A DNA stretch of 64,000 nucleotides, from contig UROG01000008.1 in NCBI GenBank assembly GCA_900549485.1, positions 3,578-67,577 of the forward strand, read 5' to 3'. The notes under the pieces are model-generated. The model was not told where the DNA came from and did not search any database. It worked only from the letters and a program-made list of their open reading frames with translations. This document shows positions 24,018 to 32,594 of this stretch, piece after piece. The translations under genes and the position numbers were made by a program. How positions within the stretch are numbered: the stretch's first letter is position 1; each line of letters starts with the position of its first letter. This stretch comes from an uncultured Eubacteriales bacterium (lineage in GTDB: Bacteria; Bacillota; Clostridia; Oscillospirales; Oscillospiraceae).

Positions 24018-26312
24018 TCACTCCTGACGTTTAACGACGTTCATCCTGTGGCTATAAGCGCGGCGAACCGTGTAGCCCTCCTCGTCCTCGGTAAGCGCGA
24101 CCCAGAAGGTCACGTTCCCGAGTCTTGCTCTCAGCATTAGATAGCCGCTGTCGGCGTCCTCTATCGCCTCGCCGCTTTCGCGGTATGCGTCAATGACGGA
24201 TATGACGTCGGATTTTAATATCATGCGCTCGTCCATCATTTTGAGCGCGGCCTCGTCAAATTCCAGCTTATAGGGCAAATCCATATTCATAGTCTCCTCG
24301 CCCCAGATATCCCGGAGCAGTTCATTTTTCAGCGTAAGGCGGTTATAGCGCTTTTCGCTTATATCGGGCGGCGCACCCGCGTCCGTACCGTACACAAGCT
24401 CAAGTATATGCCGCGACTCCCGCCCCTCGCGTGCAAAGCGGTCACGGCAGGCCATGCAGTAGCTGACATAGGGCGCGTCACTGCGCTCAAGGCATTTTTC
24501 TGCAAGCTCGTGGGCAAGCTCGCGGTTTGTGTATGAGGTCAGACCGCCGTAGCCGCAGCAGGGGGAGCGGTCGCCGGAGTATTCCGTCTCAAGTATCGAA
24601 ACGCCGAGCTTTTTCAGAGTGTCGCGCACACTGCGCTGAGTCTCCGCGTCTCCGCGCGCACCGCAGGAATCGTGCAGCGCGGCGCAGCGCTCAAGTATCT
24701 TTGCTTCCTTGGGAAGCCCGATTTCCTGCAATACGTCCCATATCCCGACGATTTCTATATTTTCATGCCCCGAAAGCTCCTTTTTGCAGCTTGGGCAGGC
24801 GGCAATGACCGTGGGATATCCAAGCTTTGCAAGCTCGTTTTCGATAAACTCAAATTGCTGCCCGTACATCTCATAGCGCCCCGCCCAATCGCATATCGCG
24901 CCGCAGCAGCCGAGCATCAGCGCAACGCCGCCCTCAAGCCGCACGCATAGATCCTCATACGCCGCGCGTACCGTCGCCGGAGCGATGGCGGAGGACTGAC
25001 AGCCGGGGAAAAAGACATATCTGCACTTATCATATCCGGGCTGCCTGCGGCATAGAAAGGCCTCGCCGTTTGAGAAAAGCATATCCATAAGTGCAAACTC
25101 ATGCGGCGCAAGCGGCATTTTATCGGTCGAAACCATGTTCTCGCGGGCGCTCTTGCAGACCTGCGCCATGTCGATACCCTTGGGGCAGACGACCGTACAC
25201 TGACCGCAGAGCGCACAGGCGTTCATGGCCTTGTTGAGCGGGTGGTCGCCCATTATTATCTGGGTGTTGTTATATATCTCCCGCGCCAGCAGACCGGGGT
25301 ATTTTTTATAGTGCTTGAGATAGGCGCAGGCCTTCATGCACTCGTCGCAGCGGCACTGTATGCAGCGCTTGGCCTCCTCGATGGCTCCCGCGCGCGTGTA
25401 GCCCTCCGCGCCGCACTCGACACGGTGTAGCGAGCCGACATTGTCAAGGCTTGCGTATAGCTTTGTCTCAACGGCGCCCTCGCTGCCGCGCATGTTATCG
25501 GGCGCGAGCCTTTGCGCAAGGCGGTCTACCGTGAGTGCTGCCTTTTTTGCAGAAAATGCGGTGCTGAGCACATCACTGCCGTCTGCGCCCATGACGAGAG
25601 AGCGAGCCGCACAGAGCATATAACGCTCATCACAGACGGCGTCCGGGAAAAAGCCCCTTGCCGCCGCAGCCGAGGCGCATAGTACGTCAAAGCCGCTGCA
25701 CTTTTCGGCATAGAATTCCCCGCTGAGCGTGCAGCCGAACTCAAAGCATATATCCTTGGTCTTTAATCTGCCAAGCTCATCGGCAAAGGCCGTCTCATCG
25801 AGAAATGGCGCTGCCGCGCGGAGAAATGCGCTCAGGTTTGCCTCCTCGCAGAACACCGTGAGCGGGTAGGCCTTTTTCTCAATCTCACCCGCGAGAAAGA
25901 GCGCGAAAAGCCCGGAGCCGAAGAGGGCGACGCTTTTCTTTTTCTTCATGCGGAAAACGCCGCCGGAGCGCGATTTTTCACCGAAGCGTGTCACGGCGCG
26001 CTCAATATCGCGTACCGCTATGCCCTCGCCAAGCTCGGAAAGCTTGCACTTCGCCTCGCATGGGGCGCTGCACCCGGCGGAGACGACGTTCGGAAAAATC
26101 ACCGCCTTTTCGTATAGCCCGAGCGCCTTCTTGAAATCCCCGTCCGCCGCGGCGGCAAGCATTGCCTTGGCATCTAACTTCAAGGGGCAGGCGGCGGAGC
26201 AGAAGGCGGGCTGGTCGTAGACGCACAGCGACACCATGTTTTCAATCTCGTCCTTGGATATTCTGTTGACCTTGTAGACGTGCGTGGAGCCGCGCTCCTG
26301 AATTACCGACAT
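24018..26312 (-). CDS. Pyridine nucleotide-disulfide oxidoreductase/dicluster and CCG-domain fusion protein
   Basis: The 764-residue protein joins a GltD-like N terminus (CSAACPL near residue 38, CSAPCEAKC near residue 79), a degenerate FAD/Rossmann part (ALFGSGLFALFLAG near residue 127), cysteine groups CIQCRCDECMKAC and CALCGQCTVVCPKG for [4Fe-4S] centres around residues 320-375, and HdrD-like CCG modules (FPGCQSSAI, LGCCGAICDWAG, HDSCGARGD, SPCCGYGGLTSY) at about 430-610. The last 85 residues are an unassigned domain. CCG modules bind noncubane clusters in heterodisulfide reductases. It likely takes electrons from, or gives them to, the neighbouring molybdenum enzyme. AGAGGTGAGCTC precedes the start. 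Confidence 0.82.
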   Translation of the reverse strand: MSVIQERGSTHVYKVNRISKDEIENMVSLCVYDQPAFCSAACPLKLDAKAMLAAAADGDFKKALGLYEKAVIFPNVVSAGCSAPCEAKCKLSELGEGIAVRDIERAVTRFGEKSRSGGVFRMKKKKSVALFGSGLFALFLAGEIEKKAYPLTVFCEEANLSAFLRAAAPFLDETAFADELGRLKTKDICFEFGCTLSGEFYAEKCSGFDVLCASAAAARGFFPDAVCDERYMLCAARSLVMGADGSDVLSTAFSAKKAALTVDRLAQRLAPDNMRGSEGAVETKLYASLDNVGSLHRVECGAEGYTRAGAIEEAKRCIQCRCDECMKACAYLKHYKKYPGLLAREIYNNTQIIMGDHPLNKAMNACALCGQCTVVCPKGIDMAQVCKSARENMVSTDKMPLAPHEFALMDMLFSNGEAFLCRRQPGYDKCRYVFFPGCQSSAIAPATVRAAYEDLCVRLEGGVALMLGCCGAICDWAGRYEMYGQQFEFIENELAKLGYPTVIAACPSCKKELSGHENIEIVGIWDVLQEIGLPKEAKILERCAALHDSCGARGDAETQRSVRDTLKKLGVSILETEYSGDRSPCCGYGGLTSYTNRELAHELAEKCLERSDAPYVSYCMACRDRFAREGRESRHILELVYGTDAGAPPDISEKRYNRLTLKNELLRDIWGEETMNMDLPYKLEFDEAALKMMDERMILKSDVISVIDAYRESGEAIEDADSGYLMLRARLGNVTFWVALTEDEEGYTVRRAYSHRMNVVKRQE

Positions 26313-26332
26313 GAGCTCACCTCTTTATAAAC

Positions 26333-26368
26333 CTAATAGAGAGACCTTATTAAAGGTCTCTCTATTAT
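26333..26368 (-). terminator. Perfect 15-bp intercistronic hairpin between the molybdenum enzyme and the dicluster gene
   Basis: TAATAGAGAGACCTT at 26334-26348 pairs perfectly with AAGGTCTCTCTATTA at 26353-26367 around ATTA. The minus-strand tail lacks a clear T run, so it may stabilise the upstream mRNA or attenuate, giving more enzyme than maturation proteins. Confidence 0.6.
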
Positions 26369-26394
26369 AACATTTTTTTGCTTGATGGCAAAGC

Positions 26395-29157
26395 TTAGTT
26401 TTCAAGCGCCTTGAGCGCTGCAAGCACCTTGTCGGGTCTTGCCGGGATGCGCGTGATGCGCGCGCCCGTGGCGTTATAAATCGCGTTGAGAATGGCGGGA
26501 TGCGGTGCATCCAGCGGAGCCTCGCCGCAGCCTGCGGCACCGTAGGGACCGTTGGGACGGTAGGTCTCGATGAAGTGGAGCTCGATGTCGTCCGGAGCAT
26601 CGTTCGGGTAAGGGATGCCGCACTTGAGCAGGCTCGTCTCCTTCTCCAGATCGTCAAAGTCCTCGGTCAGTGCAAGACCGATGCCCTGAACAAGACCGCC
26701 GTAGAAGTTGCCCTCAACGAGAAGCCTGTTCATGATCGTGCCGACGTCGGCAACGCTCGTGAACTTCTCGACCTTGACCTTGCCGGTTTGAGTGTCAACG
26801 CGAACCTCGGGCATGAAGATGGTGTACATATAGGTCGCAAAGGGCTCGCCCTGTGCGGTATCCTGGTCGATGGGGTGGTCGGCGCAGTAGGTCGTGACCC
26901 AGTTGCCCTCGACCTTCGTCTCTATGCCCTCGGCTACCATCTCGTCATAGCTGCGGTAGCTGCCGTCCTCCTTACGCATCGCGGCAAGCAGGTTTTCGGC
27001 GGCGAGGCGGCAGGCGTTGCCGGTCATGACCTGAGAGCGGGAGCCGCCCGCAGGACCGGAGTTCGGGGTGACCTTGGTGTCGTTCATGACAAGACGAATC
27101 TGCTCGGGCTTTATACCGGCCTGACGCAGAGTCTCGTGCGCGGAGGCGACAATACCCATGTCGGCGCCCTGACCGTGATCCTCCCAGGAGGCGTACATCG
27201 TGACCGTGCCGTCGGGGTTGAGCTCGGCAAAGGCGGAGGAGGCGTCAACGCCGTCAAGTCCGCAGCCGTAAACGCCGAGGGACACGCCGATGCCGTACTT
27301 ATAGCGCCCGTCGGAGGCGGCATTCTTCTCCGCGACACGCTTCTTGGCCGCCTCGTACAGCGGACGAGCCTTGTCGAAGAGCTCCTCCTCACAGTAAACG
27401 TCGGGAGCGTAGCCGGTGGGAATGGTGGTGTGCTCGGAGGCCTTGTAGCAGTTCATTGCGCGCATCTCGAAGGGATCTATGCCCATCTTGGCGGCAAGGC
27501 AGTCGATTGCGATATCGGAGCCCATGAAGGACTGCGGCGAGCCGTAGGCACGGAAGGCGGAGCCCCATGCATGGTTTGTGAACACGGTCTGGCTCTTGTT
27601 GCGGATGGAGGGGATGCCGTAGCCCGCGCCGGTAAACTGGCTCAGACGCATGGTTAGCAGATCGCCGAACTCGGAGTAGGGACCGTGGTCAACGTAGTTA
27701 TCGCCCCACATTGCAAGCAGCTTGCCGTCCTTGTCCGCGCCGAGCTTGATGTGCATGAAGGCGGGGGAGCGCTTGCCGGTGTAGGTGATGTTCTGGAACT
27801 GATTGAATACGAGCGAGACGGGGCGGCCGGTGATTTTTACCGCAGCGCCGATGAGCGCCTCGTTTGTCGGGGAGAACTTATAGCCGAAGGTGCCGCCCGT
27901 GTGGTTCTGCACAAGGCGAAGCTCCTCCATCGGAACGCCGATGCCGCCCGCTATCATCGGCATATGAAGATGTATGCCGATGGACTTGGAGTGAACGGTG
28001 ACCATGCCGTCCTCGTCTATGTAGCCGTAGCCGCAGTCGGGCTCAAGATGCAGGTGCGGCTGACGCGAGCAGTAGCTCTCTATCTCGACCTGCTGTGCGT
28101 CGGGGATGCTGTCCCAATCAAAGTCGGGTCCCTTGATGCAGTTCGTCTCGTAGAAGACGTTGGGTATGCCGGGGTGAATTTCAATAGCGTCAGGCTCCTT
28201 CGCGTCCATGGCGTTCATGTAGGCGGGAAGCTCCTCAATCTCCACCTTGACGGCGTCCGCAGCGGCGCGGGCGTGAGCCTCGGTGTCGGCGGCAACGATC
28301 GCTATCGCATCGCCGAACTGGAATATCTTATCCGAGCAGAGGACGGGGCGCTCAAAGCCGTCTGTCTTGTTGTGCTTGGGGAGCATGACAAGGCCGTTTA
28401 TCTTGTTGGTGCCGCCGGAGGCGAGAATATCCTTGTAGGTGATGACCTTGAAAACGCCGGGCATTTTCTCAGCCTCGGAGGTGTCAATGCTCTTGATGTT
28501 GGCATGGGACACTGTCGCCTGCGTGAGCGCGAGGCGAAGCGTATTCTCGGGCATCTTGAGCGCGTCGTCTGCACCGAAGTCCCAGGTACCGGTGACCTTC
28601 TGCGCGGCAGAGGGGCGGATATATCTCGTGCCCTTGATGCTCTCTCCGGTGGGCTTGAAGACAAGATCCTCCTTTGTCATCTCGCCGCGCATGACGGCGG
28701 CAGCCGCCATTGTCGCATCCACCAGAGGCTTATAGCCCGTGCAGCGACAGAGATTGCGGTTTTTGTTGAACCAGTCGCGTACCTCCTCGCGGGTCGGGTT
28801 AGGGTTCTTATCCAGCAGCACCTTGGCGCTGATGATGAAGCCCGGGGTGCAGAAGCCGCACTGCGCGCCGCCGTATGCCATCCATGCGACCTGAAGCGGG
28901 TGCATATCGTGCAGCGTGCCGACGCCCTCTATGGTGGTAATCTCTGCGTTCTCTCTGATCTTGCCCATTTTTATCAGACAGGATCTTGTGACCTTTCCGT
29001 CCATAATGACGTTGCAGGCGCCGCAGTGCCCCTCGCCGCAGCCGATTTTACAGCCGGTAAGCAGCAGATGCTCACGCAGAACCGTGGCCAGAGTCTCATG
29101 AGGCTCAACAATCAGGATGCGCTGTACTCCATTGATGACGAGTGATTTTTTAATCAT
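26395..29157 (-). CDS. Molybdopterin-dependent aldehyde oxidoreductase (Mop/xanthine oxidase family)
   Basis: The 920-residue single-chain enzyme has a plant-type [2Fe-2S] domain (CKIGCGEGHCGACNVI near residue 36), a second [2Fe-2S] domain (GGAQCGFCTPGF near residue 97; NLCRCTGYKP near residue 136), and the molybdenum-binding large domain from about residue 175. The catalytic glutamate is in GAAGCGEAPLDAPH near the C terminus. It lacks the FAD domain of xanthine dehydrogenase, as in Desulfovibrio Mop. It oxidises aldehydes or similar hydroxylatable substrates in the cytoplasm; the substrate is unknown. The start at 29157 has GAGGAGG. It is flanked on one side by an 80-residue gene and on the other by its presumed maturation operon. 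Confidence 0.93.
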   Translation of the reverse strand: MIKKSLVINGVQRILIVEPHETLATVLREHLLLTGCKIGCGEGHCGACNVIMDGKVTRSCLIKMGKIRENAEITTIEGVGTLHDMHPLQVAWMAYGGAQCGFCTPGFIISAKVLLDKNPNPTREEVRDWFNKNRNLCRCTGYKPLVDATMAAAAVMRGEMTKEDLVFKPTGESIKGTRYIRPSAAQKVTGTWDFGADDALKMPENTLRLALTQATVSHANIKSIDTSEAEKMPGVFKVITYKDILASGGTNKINGLVMLPKHNKTDGFERPVLCSDKIFQFGDAIAIVAADTEAHARAAADAVKVEIEELPAYMNAMDAKEPDAIEIHPGIPNVFYETNCIKGPDFDWDSIPDAQQVEIESYCSRQPHLHLEPDCGYGYIDEDGMVTVHSKSIGIHLHMPMIAGGIGVPMEELRLVQNHTGGTFGYKFSPTNEALIGAAVKITGRPVSLVFNQFQNITYTGKRSPAFMHIKLGADKDGKLLAMWGDNYVDHGPYSEFGDLLTMRLSQFTGAGYGIPSIRNKSQTVFTNHAWGSAFRAYGSPQSFMGSDIAIDCLAAKMGIDPFEMRAMNCYKASEHTTIPTGYAPDVYCEEELFDKARPLYEAAKKRVAEKNAASDGRYKYGIGVSLGVYGCGLDGVDASSAFAELNPDGTVTMYASWEDHGQGADMGIVASAHETLRQAGIKPEQIRLVMNDTKVTPNSGPAGGSRSQVMTGNACRLAAENLLAAMRKEDGSYRSYDEMVAEGIETKVEGNWVTTYCADHPIDQDTAQGEPFATYMYTIFMPEVRVDTQTGKVKVEKFTSVADVGTIMNRLLVEGNFYGGLVQGIGLALTEDFDDLEKETSLLKCGIPYPNDAPDDIELHFIETYRPNGPYGAAGCGEAPLDAPHPAILNAIYNATGARITRIPARPDKVLAALKALEN

Positions 29158-29241
29158 TCATATACCTCCTCATAATTCTTATAATTATACTTTTTTACGC
29201 TGTTTTGCTTAGCTTTCGGCTTTGCGGATAGACTCGGGGAA

Positions 29242-29484
29242 TCAGTGACAGTTGTCCTTATCCGCACCGCTGCCGCTCACGTCCTTGAGCTTTTGAATTC
29301 CGCACGGGGTATAGAACACAAGCTCGGATAGGGAACCGTCAAAATTTTCACCGCGCAGGCGAAGAAAATTGGCGTTTTCATAGTACTCTATCGGCAGCTC
29401 TCTGCGGAATATTTCCCCGGTCTGGGGGTCTGAGATCTCTACCGTGACAAGCTCTGCCCGGAGCTCAAAGCGTTTGTCCTCCAT
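29242..29484 (-). CDS. Small conserved-looking protein upstream of the aldehyde oxidoreductase
   Basis: The 80-residue protein is rich in acidic residues and beta-strand patterns (AELVTVEISDPQTGEIFRRE, then YENANFLRLRGENF). It ends in DNCH, a possible metal-binding tail. No domain is recognised. GCAGGAGGCAGAC before the ATG gives a good ribosome binding site, and it is co-directional with the enzyme, 84 bases upstream, so it is probably in the same operon. It could be a chaperone or a substrate-type adaptor, but there is no direct evidence. Confidence 0.6.
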   Translation of the reverse strand: MEDKRFELRAELVTVEISDPQTGEIFRRELPIEYYENANFLRLRGENFDGSLSELVFYTPCGIQKLKDVSGSGADKDNCH

Positions 29485-29514
29485 GTCTGCCTCCTGCTTA
29501 ATATCTTCAATTAT

Positions 29515-29543
29515 ATTTTACGGCAGAGAAATCGGAGTAGCAA
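29515..29543 (-). promoter_or_regulatory. Possible promoter for the aldehyde oxidoreductase operon
   Basis: On the minus strand TTGCTA at 29543-29538 and TAAAAT at 29520-29515 are 17 bases apart, about 35 bases upstream of the 80-residue gene. Confidence 0.4.
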
Positions 29544-29618
29544 CTATCAAACAGATATAACTCGTAGAAAAAATAACATTGTTTTTGTGCATTATGCAAA
29601 TATTTTGCGTCGACTTCC

Positions 29619-29647
29619 TTGACTTCTCCTTGCTTTTTGTGTAATAT
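29619..29647 (+). promoter_or_regulatory. Sigma-A promoter for the nucleotidyltransferase-HTH operon
   Basis: TTGACT at 29619-29624 and TAATAT at 29642-29647 are separated by exactly 17 bases. The divergent aldehyde oxidoreductase operon leaves from the same intergenic region. Confidence 0.7.
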
Positions 29648-29654
29648 TGATATA

Positions 29655-29721
29655 AACCCTGCGCTTGAGCTGCTCTCGTTCGTACCGTTCACGGATTTGA
29701 AATTCAACGCGCGGGGTTTTT
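29655..29721 (+). promoter_or_regulatory. Terminator-like leader hairpin before the nucleotidyltransferase gene
   Basis: AACCCTGCGCTTGA at 29655-29668 pairs imperfectly with TCAACGCGCGGGGTT at 29704-29718, followed by a T run and then about 75 bases to the start codon. The loop of some 35 bases does not match a riboswitch I recognise. It may be an attenuator for the molybdenum operon. Confidence 0.5.
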
Positions 29722-29796
29722 GCATTTTAATGCATTTATTTTAATAATATATTGGATAAAAATGCCAAAATTGCTTTTCGCTGGGAGGGAGGATAT

Positions 29797-30720
29797 ATGC
29801 AGTTCGGGGCACTTATAGTCGCAGCGGGGATGTCGTCACGCATGGGAGAATTCAAGCCTATGCTCAATATCGGCTCGATTTCAATAGCGCAGCGCATAGT
29901 CGCAACGCTCCGTCAGTCCGGCGTGACGAGGATAGTCATGGTCACGGGGCATAATGCGCGGGAGCTTGAGCACCATCTGGCAAACAACGGGCTTATTTTT
30001 CTCCGCAACGAGCAGTACCGCACGACCCAGATGTTCGACTCGGCAAAAATCGGGCTTGAGTATCTCAAGGATAAGTGCGACGGCATTTTATTTACGCCGG
30101 TTGACATCCCGCTTTTTACCGCCTCCACCGTGAGCGCACTCATGGACTGCGGGGCAAGGCTCGTGTGCCCGGTGTGCGAGGGCAGGCGCGGGCATCCGAT
30201 TTTAATATGCACGGAGCTTGTGGACACTATTCTGGCTTATCGCGGAGAGGGCGGACTCGGCGGCGCTATCGAGCACTGCGGTGCGGAGATGACGGAGATA
30301 GCCGTTGAGGACAGCGGCATCCTGCATGACGCGGACACCCCGGAGGACTACAGGGCGCTTTTGAGCTATCACAATCGGCAGCTTGTAAGACCGATAATAA
30401 ACGTGGAGCTTGCAAAGGAGAAGGTCTTTTTTGACCGGAAGATTGCAATGCTCCTCACGCTTGTCGAGGAGACGAATTCCGTTCGCAGTGCCTGTCAGCG
30501 TATGCAGATATCGTATTCGACCGGCTGGAACATAATACGCCGCCTTGAAACGGAGCTCAGGCGGACGTTGGTTGAGCGCAGTCAGGGCGGACTCGGCGGC
30601 GGTCAGAGCAGGCTTACGGGAGACGGGCTGCGCCTTTTGGAGAAATATAACGAATTTGAACGCAGACTGCGTGCGCAGACCGATCTGCTCTTTCAGGACT
30701 GCTTCGGTGAAGTGCTGTGA
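29797..30720 (+). CDS. MocA-like NTP transferase fused to a ModE-type winged helix (DVU_1551-type)
   Basis: The 307-residue protein starts with the MocA/MobA nucleotidyltransferase signature LIVAAGMSSRMGEFKPML and HPILICTE near residue 130 (about residues 1-190). From about residue 205 it has an HTH resembling the ModE N-terminal domain (SVRSACQRMQISYSTGWNII, then a LysR-like wing). MocA adds CMP or GMP to molybdopterin. ModE senses molybdate. The fusion could couple cofactor maturation to gene control. The ATG at 29797 has GGGAGGGAGG. It begins a plus-strand operon that overlaps the next gene by one base of start and stop. Confidence 0.82.
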   Translation: MQFGALIVAAGMSSRMGEFKPMLNIGSISIAQRIVATLRQSGVTRIVMVTGHNARELEHHLANNGLIFLRNEQYRTTQMFDSAKIGLEYLKDKCDGILFTPVDIPLFTASTVSALMDCGARLVCPVCEGRRGHPILICTELVDTILAYRGEGGLGGAIEHCGAEMTEIAVEDSGILHDADTPEDYRALLSYHNRQLVRPIINVELAKEKVFFDRKIAMLLTLVEETNSVRSACQRMQISYSTGWNIIRRLETELRRTLVERSQGGLGGGQSRLTGDGLRLLEKYNEFERRLRAQTDLLFQDCFGEVL

Positions 30721-31793
30721 TGCGGCGCGTGTATCTTATCCGGCACGGAAGGCCGGATTTCCCGGACGGGAGCCGCTGCCTCGGGAGGACGGATATTCCG
30801 CTCGGCACGATAGGGCATATGCAGTCCTGTCTTGCGGCGCGGGAGCTTGAGCACGCCGGGATAAGCGCGGTATTTACAAGCCCGCTTTCAAGAGCACGCG
30901 AGACGGCGGCGTATTTTTCGCCCTCGGCTGTAGTTATACCGGGACTTCGTGAGACGGATATGGGGCTGTGGGACGATCTGAGCTTCCGCGAGATAAAGGA
31001 GCGTTTTCCAGAGCTGTACGAGCGGCGCGGCGTGGATATGAGCGTTCCGATACCCGGCGCGGAGGAGCCGCAGGCGGCGCTTTGCCGCTTTGAGGAGGCG
31101 CTCATGGAATGTCTTGACAAAAGCAGCGGGGATATCGCGGCGATTTCCCACTCGGCGGTCATCAGACTCATGGCGGCAAGGCTTTTCGGAACCGCGCTTG
31201 AGAGCAGCCGGGAGTACCGTGTCCCGTACTGCGCCTGCGTGACGCTCGAATATGACGGCGGCTTTCGCCTTGTGAAAATCGGAGAGGCTCCGCGGCCTGA
31301 GTTGGACAGAGCCTTGTGTCTGCGTCTGCTGCACGCTGCGGGAGCACCGGAGAATGTCATCGAGCATTGCGCTGCCACCGCCGAGGAAGCGCTGAGGATT
31401 GCCGCCGCGCTGAAGGAAAGCGGGAATGATATCGACGCGGAGCTTGTGGAAAACGCGGCACTGCTGCACGATATTGCGCGGAGTCTGCCGGAGCATTCAC
31501 GGCGCGGCGCGGACTGGCTGAGCGAGCTCGGCTATACCCGTGAGGCGGAGCTGGTTCGGCGGCATCACGAGCCGGAGGCGGCGGCCTCGCTTGAGCTTAC
31601 GGCACTCTGCCTTGCGGATAATCTCAGACTCGGAGCACGGCGCGTGAGTCTTGAGGAGCGCTTTTCCGAAAGCCTGAAAAAGTGCCGGGATGACGAGGCG
31701 CTCAGGGCGCATGAGAGACGCAGACGCGAGGCGCTTGCCGCGGCGCGGAGAATAAACGGGCTTTGCGGCAGAGAAGTTATAAATATCAAGTAA
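30720..31793 (+). CDS. Histidine phosphatase-HD domain fusion protein
   Basis: The 357-residue protein has a histidine phosphatase domain (RHGRP near residue 8, the phospho-acceptor histidine; SHSAVI near residue 145 as the second histidine) over residues 1-190, and an HD domain (NAALLHDIARS near residue 245, RRHHEPEAAA near residue 280) over the rest. CobC-type phosphatases act on alpha-ribazole phosphate, and HD domains hydrolyse nucleotides or cyclic nucleotides. In this operon it might dephosphorylate a pterin intermediate. TGATG overlaps the previous stop. The substrate is not shown by the sequence. Confidence 0.75.
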   Translation: MRRVYLIRHGRPDFPDGSRCLGRTDIPLGTIGHMQSCLAARELEHAGISAVFTSPLSRARETAAYFSPSAVVIPGLRETDMGLWDDLSFREIKERFPELYERRGVDMSVPIPGAEEPQAALCRFEEALMECLDKSSGDIAAISHSAVIRLMAARLFGTALESSREYRVPYCACVTLEYDGGFRLVKIGEAPRPELDRALCLRLLHAAGAPENVIEHCAATAEEALRIAAALKESGNDIDAELVENAALLHDIARSLPEHSRRGADWLSELGYTREAELVRRHHEPEAAASLELTALCLADNLRLGARRVSLEERFSESLKKCRDDEALRAHERRRREALAAARRINGLCGREVINIK

Positions 31794-31820
31794 TAATATA
31801 GATAAATAGAGGAGAAGAGC

Positions 31821-32555
31821 ATGGAAAGGATAGAGGTCTGCTGCCCGCAGAGCGGCGGGGAGGAGCATTTCTCCGACTGCCTTATCTGCGGCGCGGAGCT
31901 TGTATATAATAGCCTCGGCACCGAGAGGCGCTGCGCTGTCTGCGGCAGGGAGAGCGCCGGCAACGCCGTCTGCGCAAATGGGCACTATGTCTGCGACGAG
32001 TGCCATGCCTACGGAGCATTCGCCGCCATTATCCCGGAGCTATATAAAAGCAGGGAGAAAAATCCGCTGCTGCTTTTTGACAGCGTCATGGATCTCCCCT
32101 CGGTACATATGCACGGACCGGAGCATCATATCATCGTGCCGCTCGTGCTGCTGACTGCACTGCGTAATAACGGCGGCGATATTAGCTATGATGAGGCGAT
32201 GCGCGAGGCGTATAAGCGCGCGTCAAAGCTGCCCGGCGGCACCTGCGGCTTTTGGGGCGTGTGCGGCGCGGCGGCGGGAGCGGGTATATTTGCCTCCCTG
32301 CTTCTCGGCTCAAGTCCGTTGCATAAGGACGCATGGCCGCTTCCGCAGCAGCTTGTCTCGGATATACTTGCAAGGCTTGCCGAGATAGGCGGACCTCGCT
32401 GCTGCAAGCGAACGTCCAGAGTGGCGATAGAGGAGGCAAGCCGGTTTTTGCGCGAGACAGGCGGCGCGGATATGCCGCTTTGTAAGCGCGGGTGCAAATA
32501 TACTGCACTCAACCGAGAGTGCATAGGAGGCGATTGCCCGTATTTTCAAAAATAA
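31821..32555 (+). CDS. DUF5714 protein with cysteine clusters
   Basis: The 244-residue protein has cysteine pairs CLICGAEL near residue 20, CAVCGRESAG near residue 38, CDECHAYG near residue 58 and a C-terminal cluster CKRGCKYTALNRECIGGDC near residue 222. This is the DUF5714 pattern, a family found with molybdenum hydroxylase clusters; function is unknown. A metal or Fe-S site is likely. GGAGAAGAGC precedes the ATG at 31821. It lies between the phosphatase fusion and the molybdopterin-binding gene in one plus-strand transcript. Confidence 0.7.
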   Translation: MERIEVCCPQSGGEEHFSDCLICGAELVYNSLGTERRCAVCGRESAGNAVCANGHYVCDECHAYGAFAAIIPELYKSREKNPLLLFDSVMDLPSVHMHGPEHHIIVPLVLLTALRNNGGDISYDEAMREAYKRASKLPGGTCGFWGVCGAAAGAGIFASLLLGSSPLHKDAWPLPQQLVSDILARLAEIGGPRCCKRTSRVAIEEASRFLRETGGADMPLCKRGCKYTALNRECIGGDCPYFQK

Positions 32556-32594
32556 ACAGCAGCTGCTTAATATACAAGACAAGGAGGTTATCTA

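Noticed and set aside
26500..29145. Two long plus-strand frames (385 and 486 codons) across the aldehyde oxidoreductase gene
   Set aside because: Both are antisense to an unmistakable molybdenum hydroxylase gene with full domain motifs, and neither has a domain of its own.
29507..29725. Minus-strand frame of 72 codons in the divergent promoter region
   Set aside because: No ribosome binding site or domain, and it overlaps both promoters and the leader hairpin.
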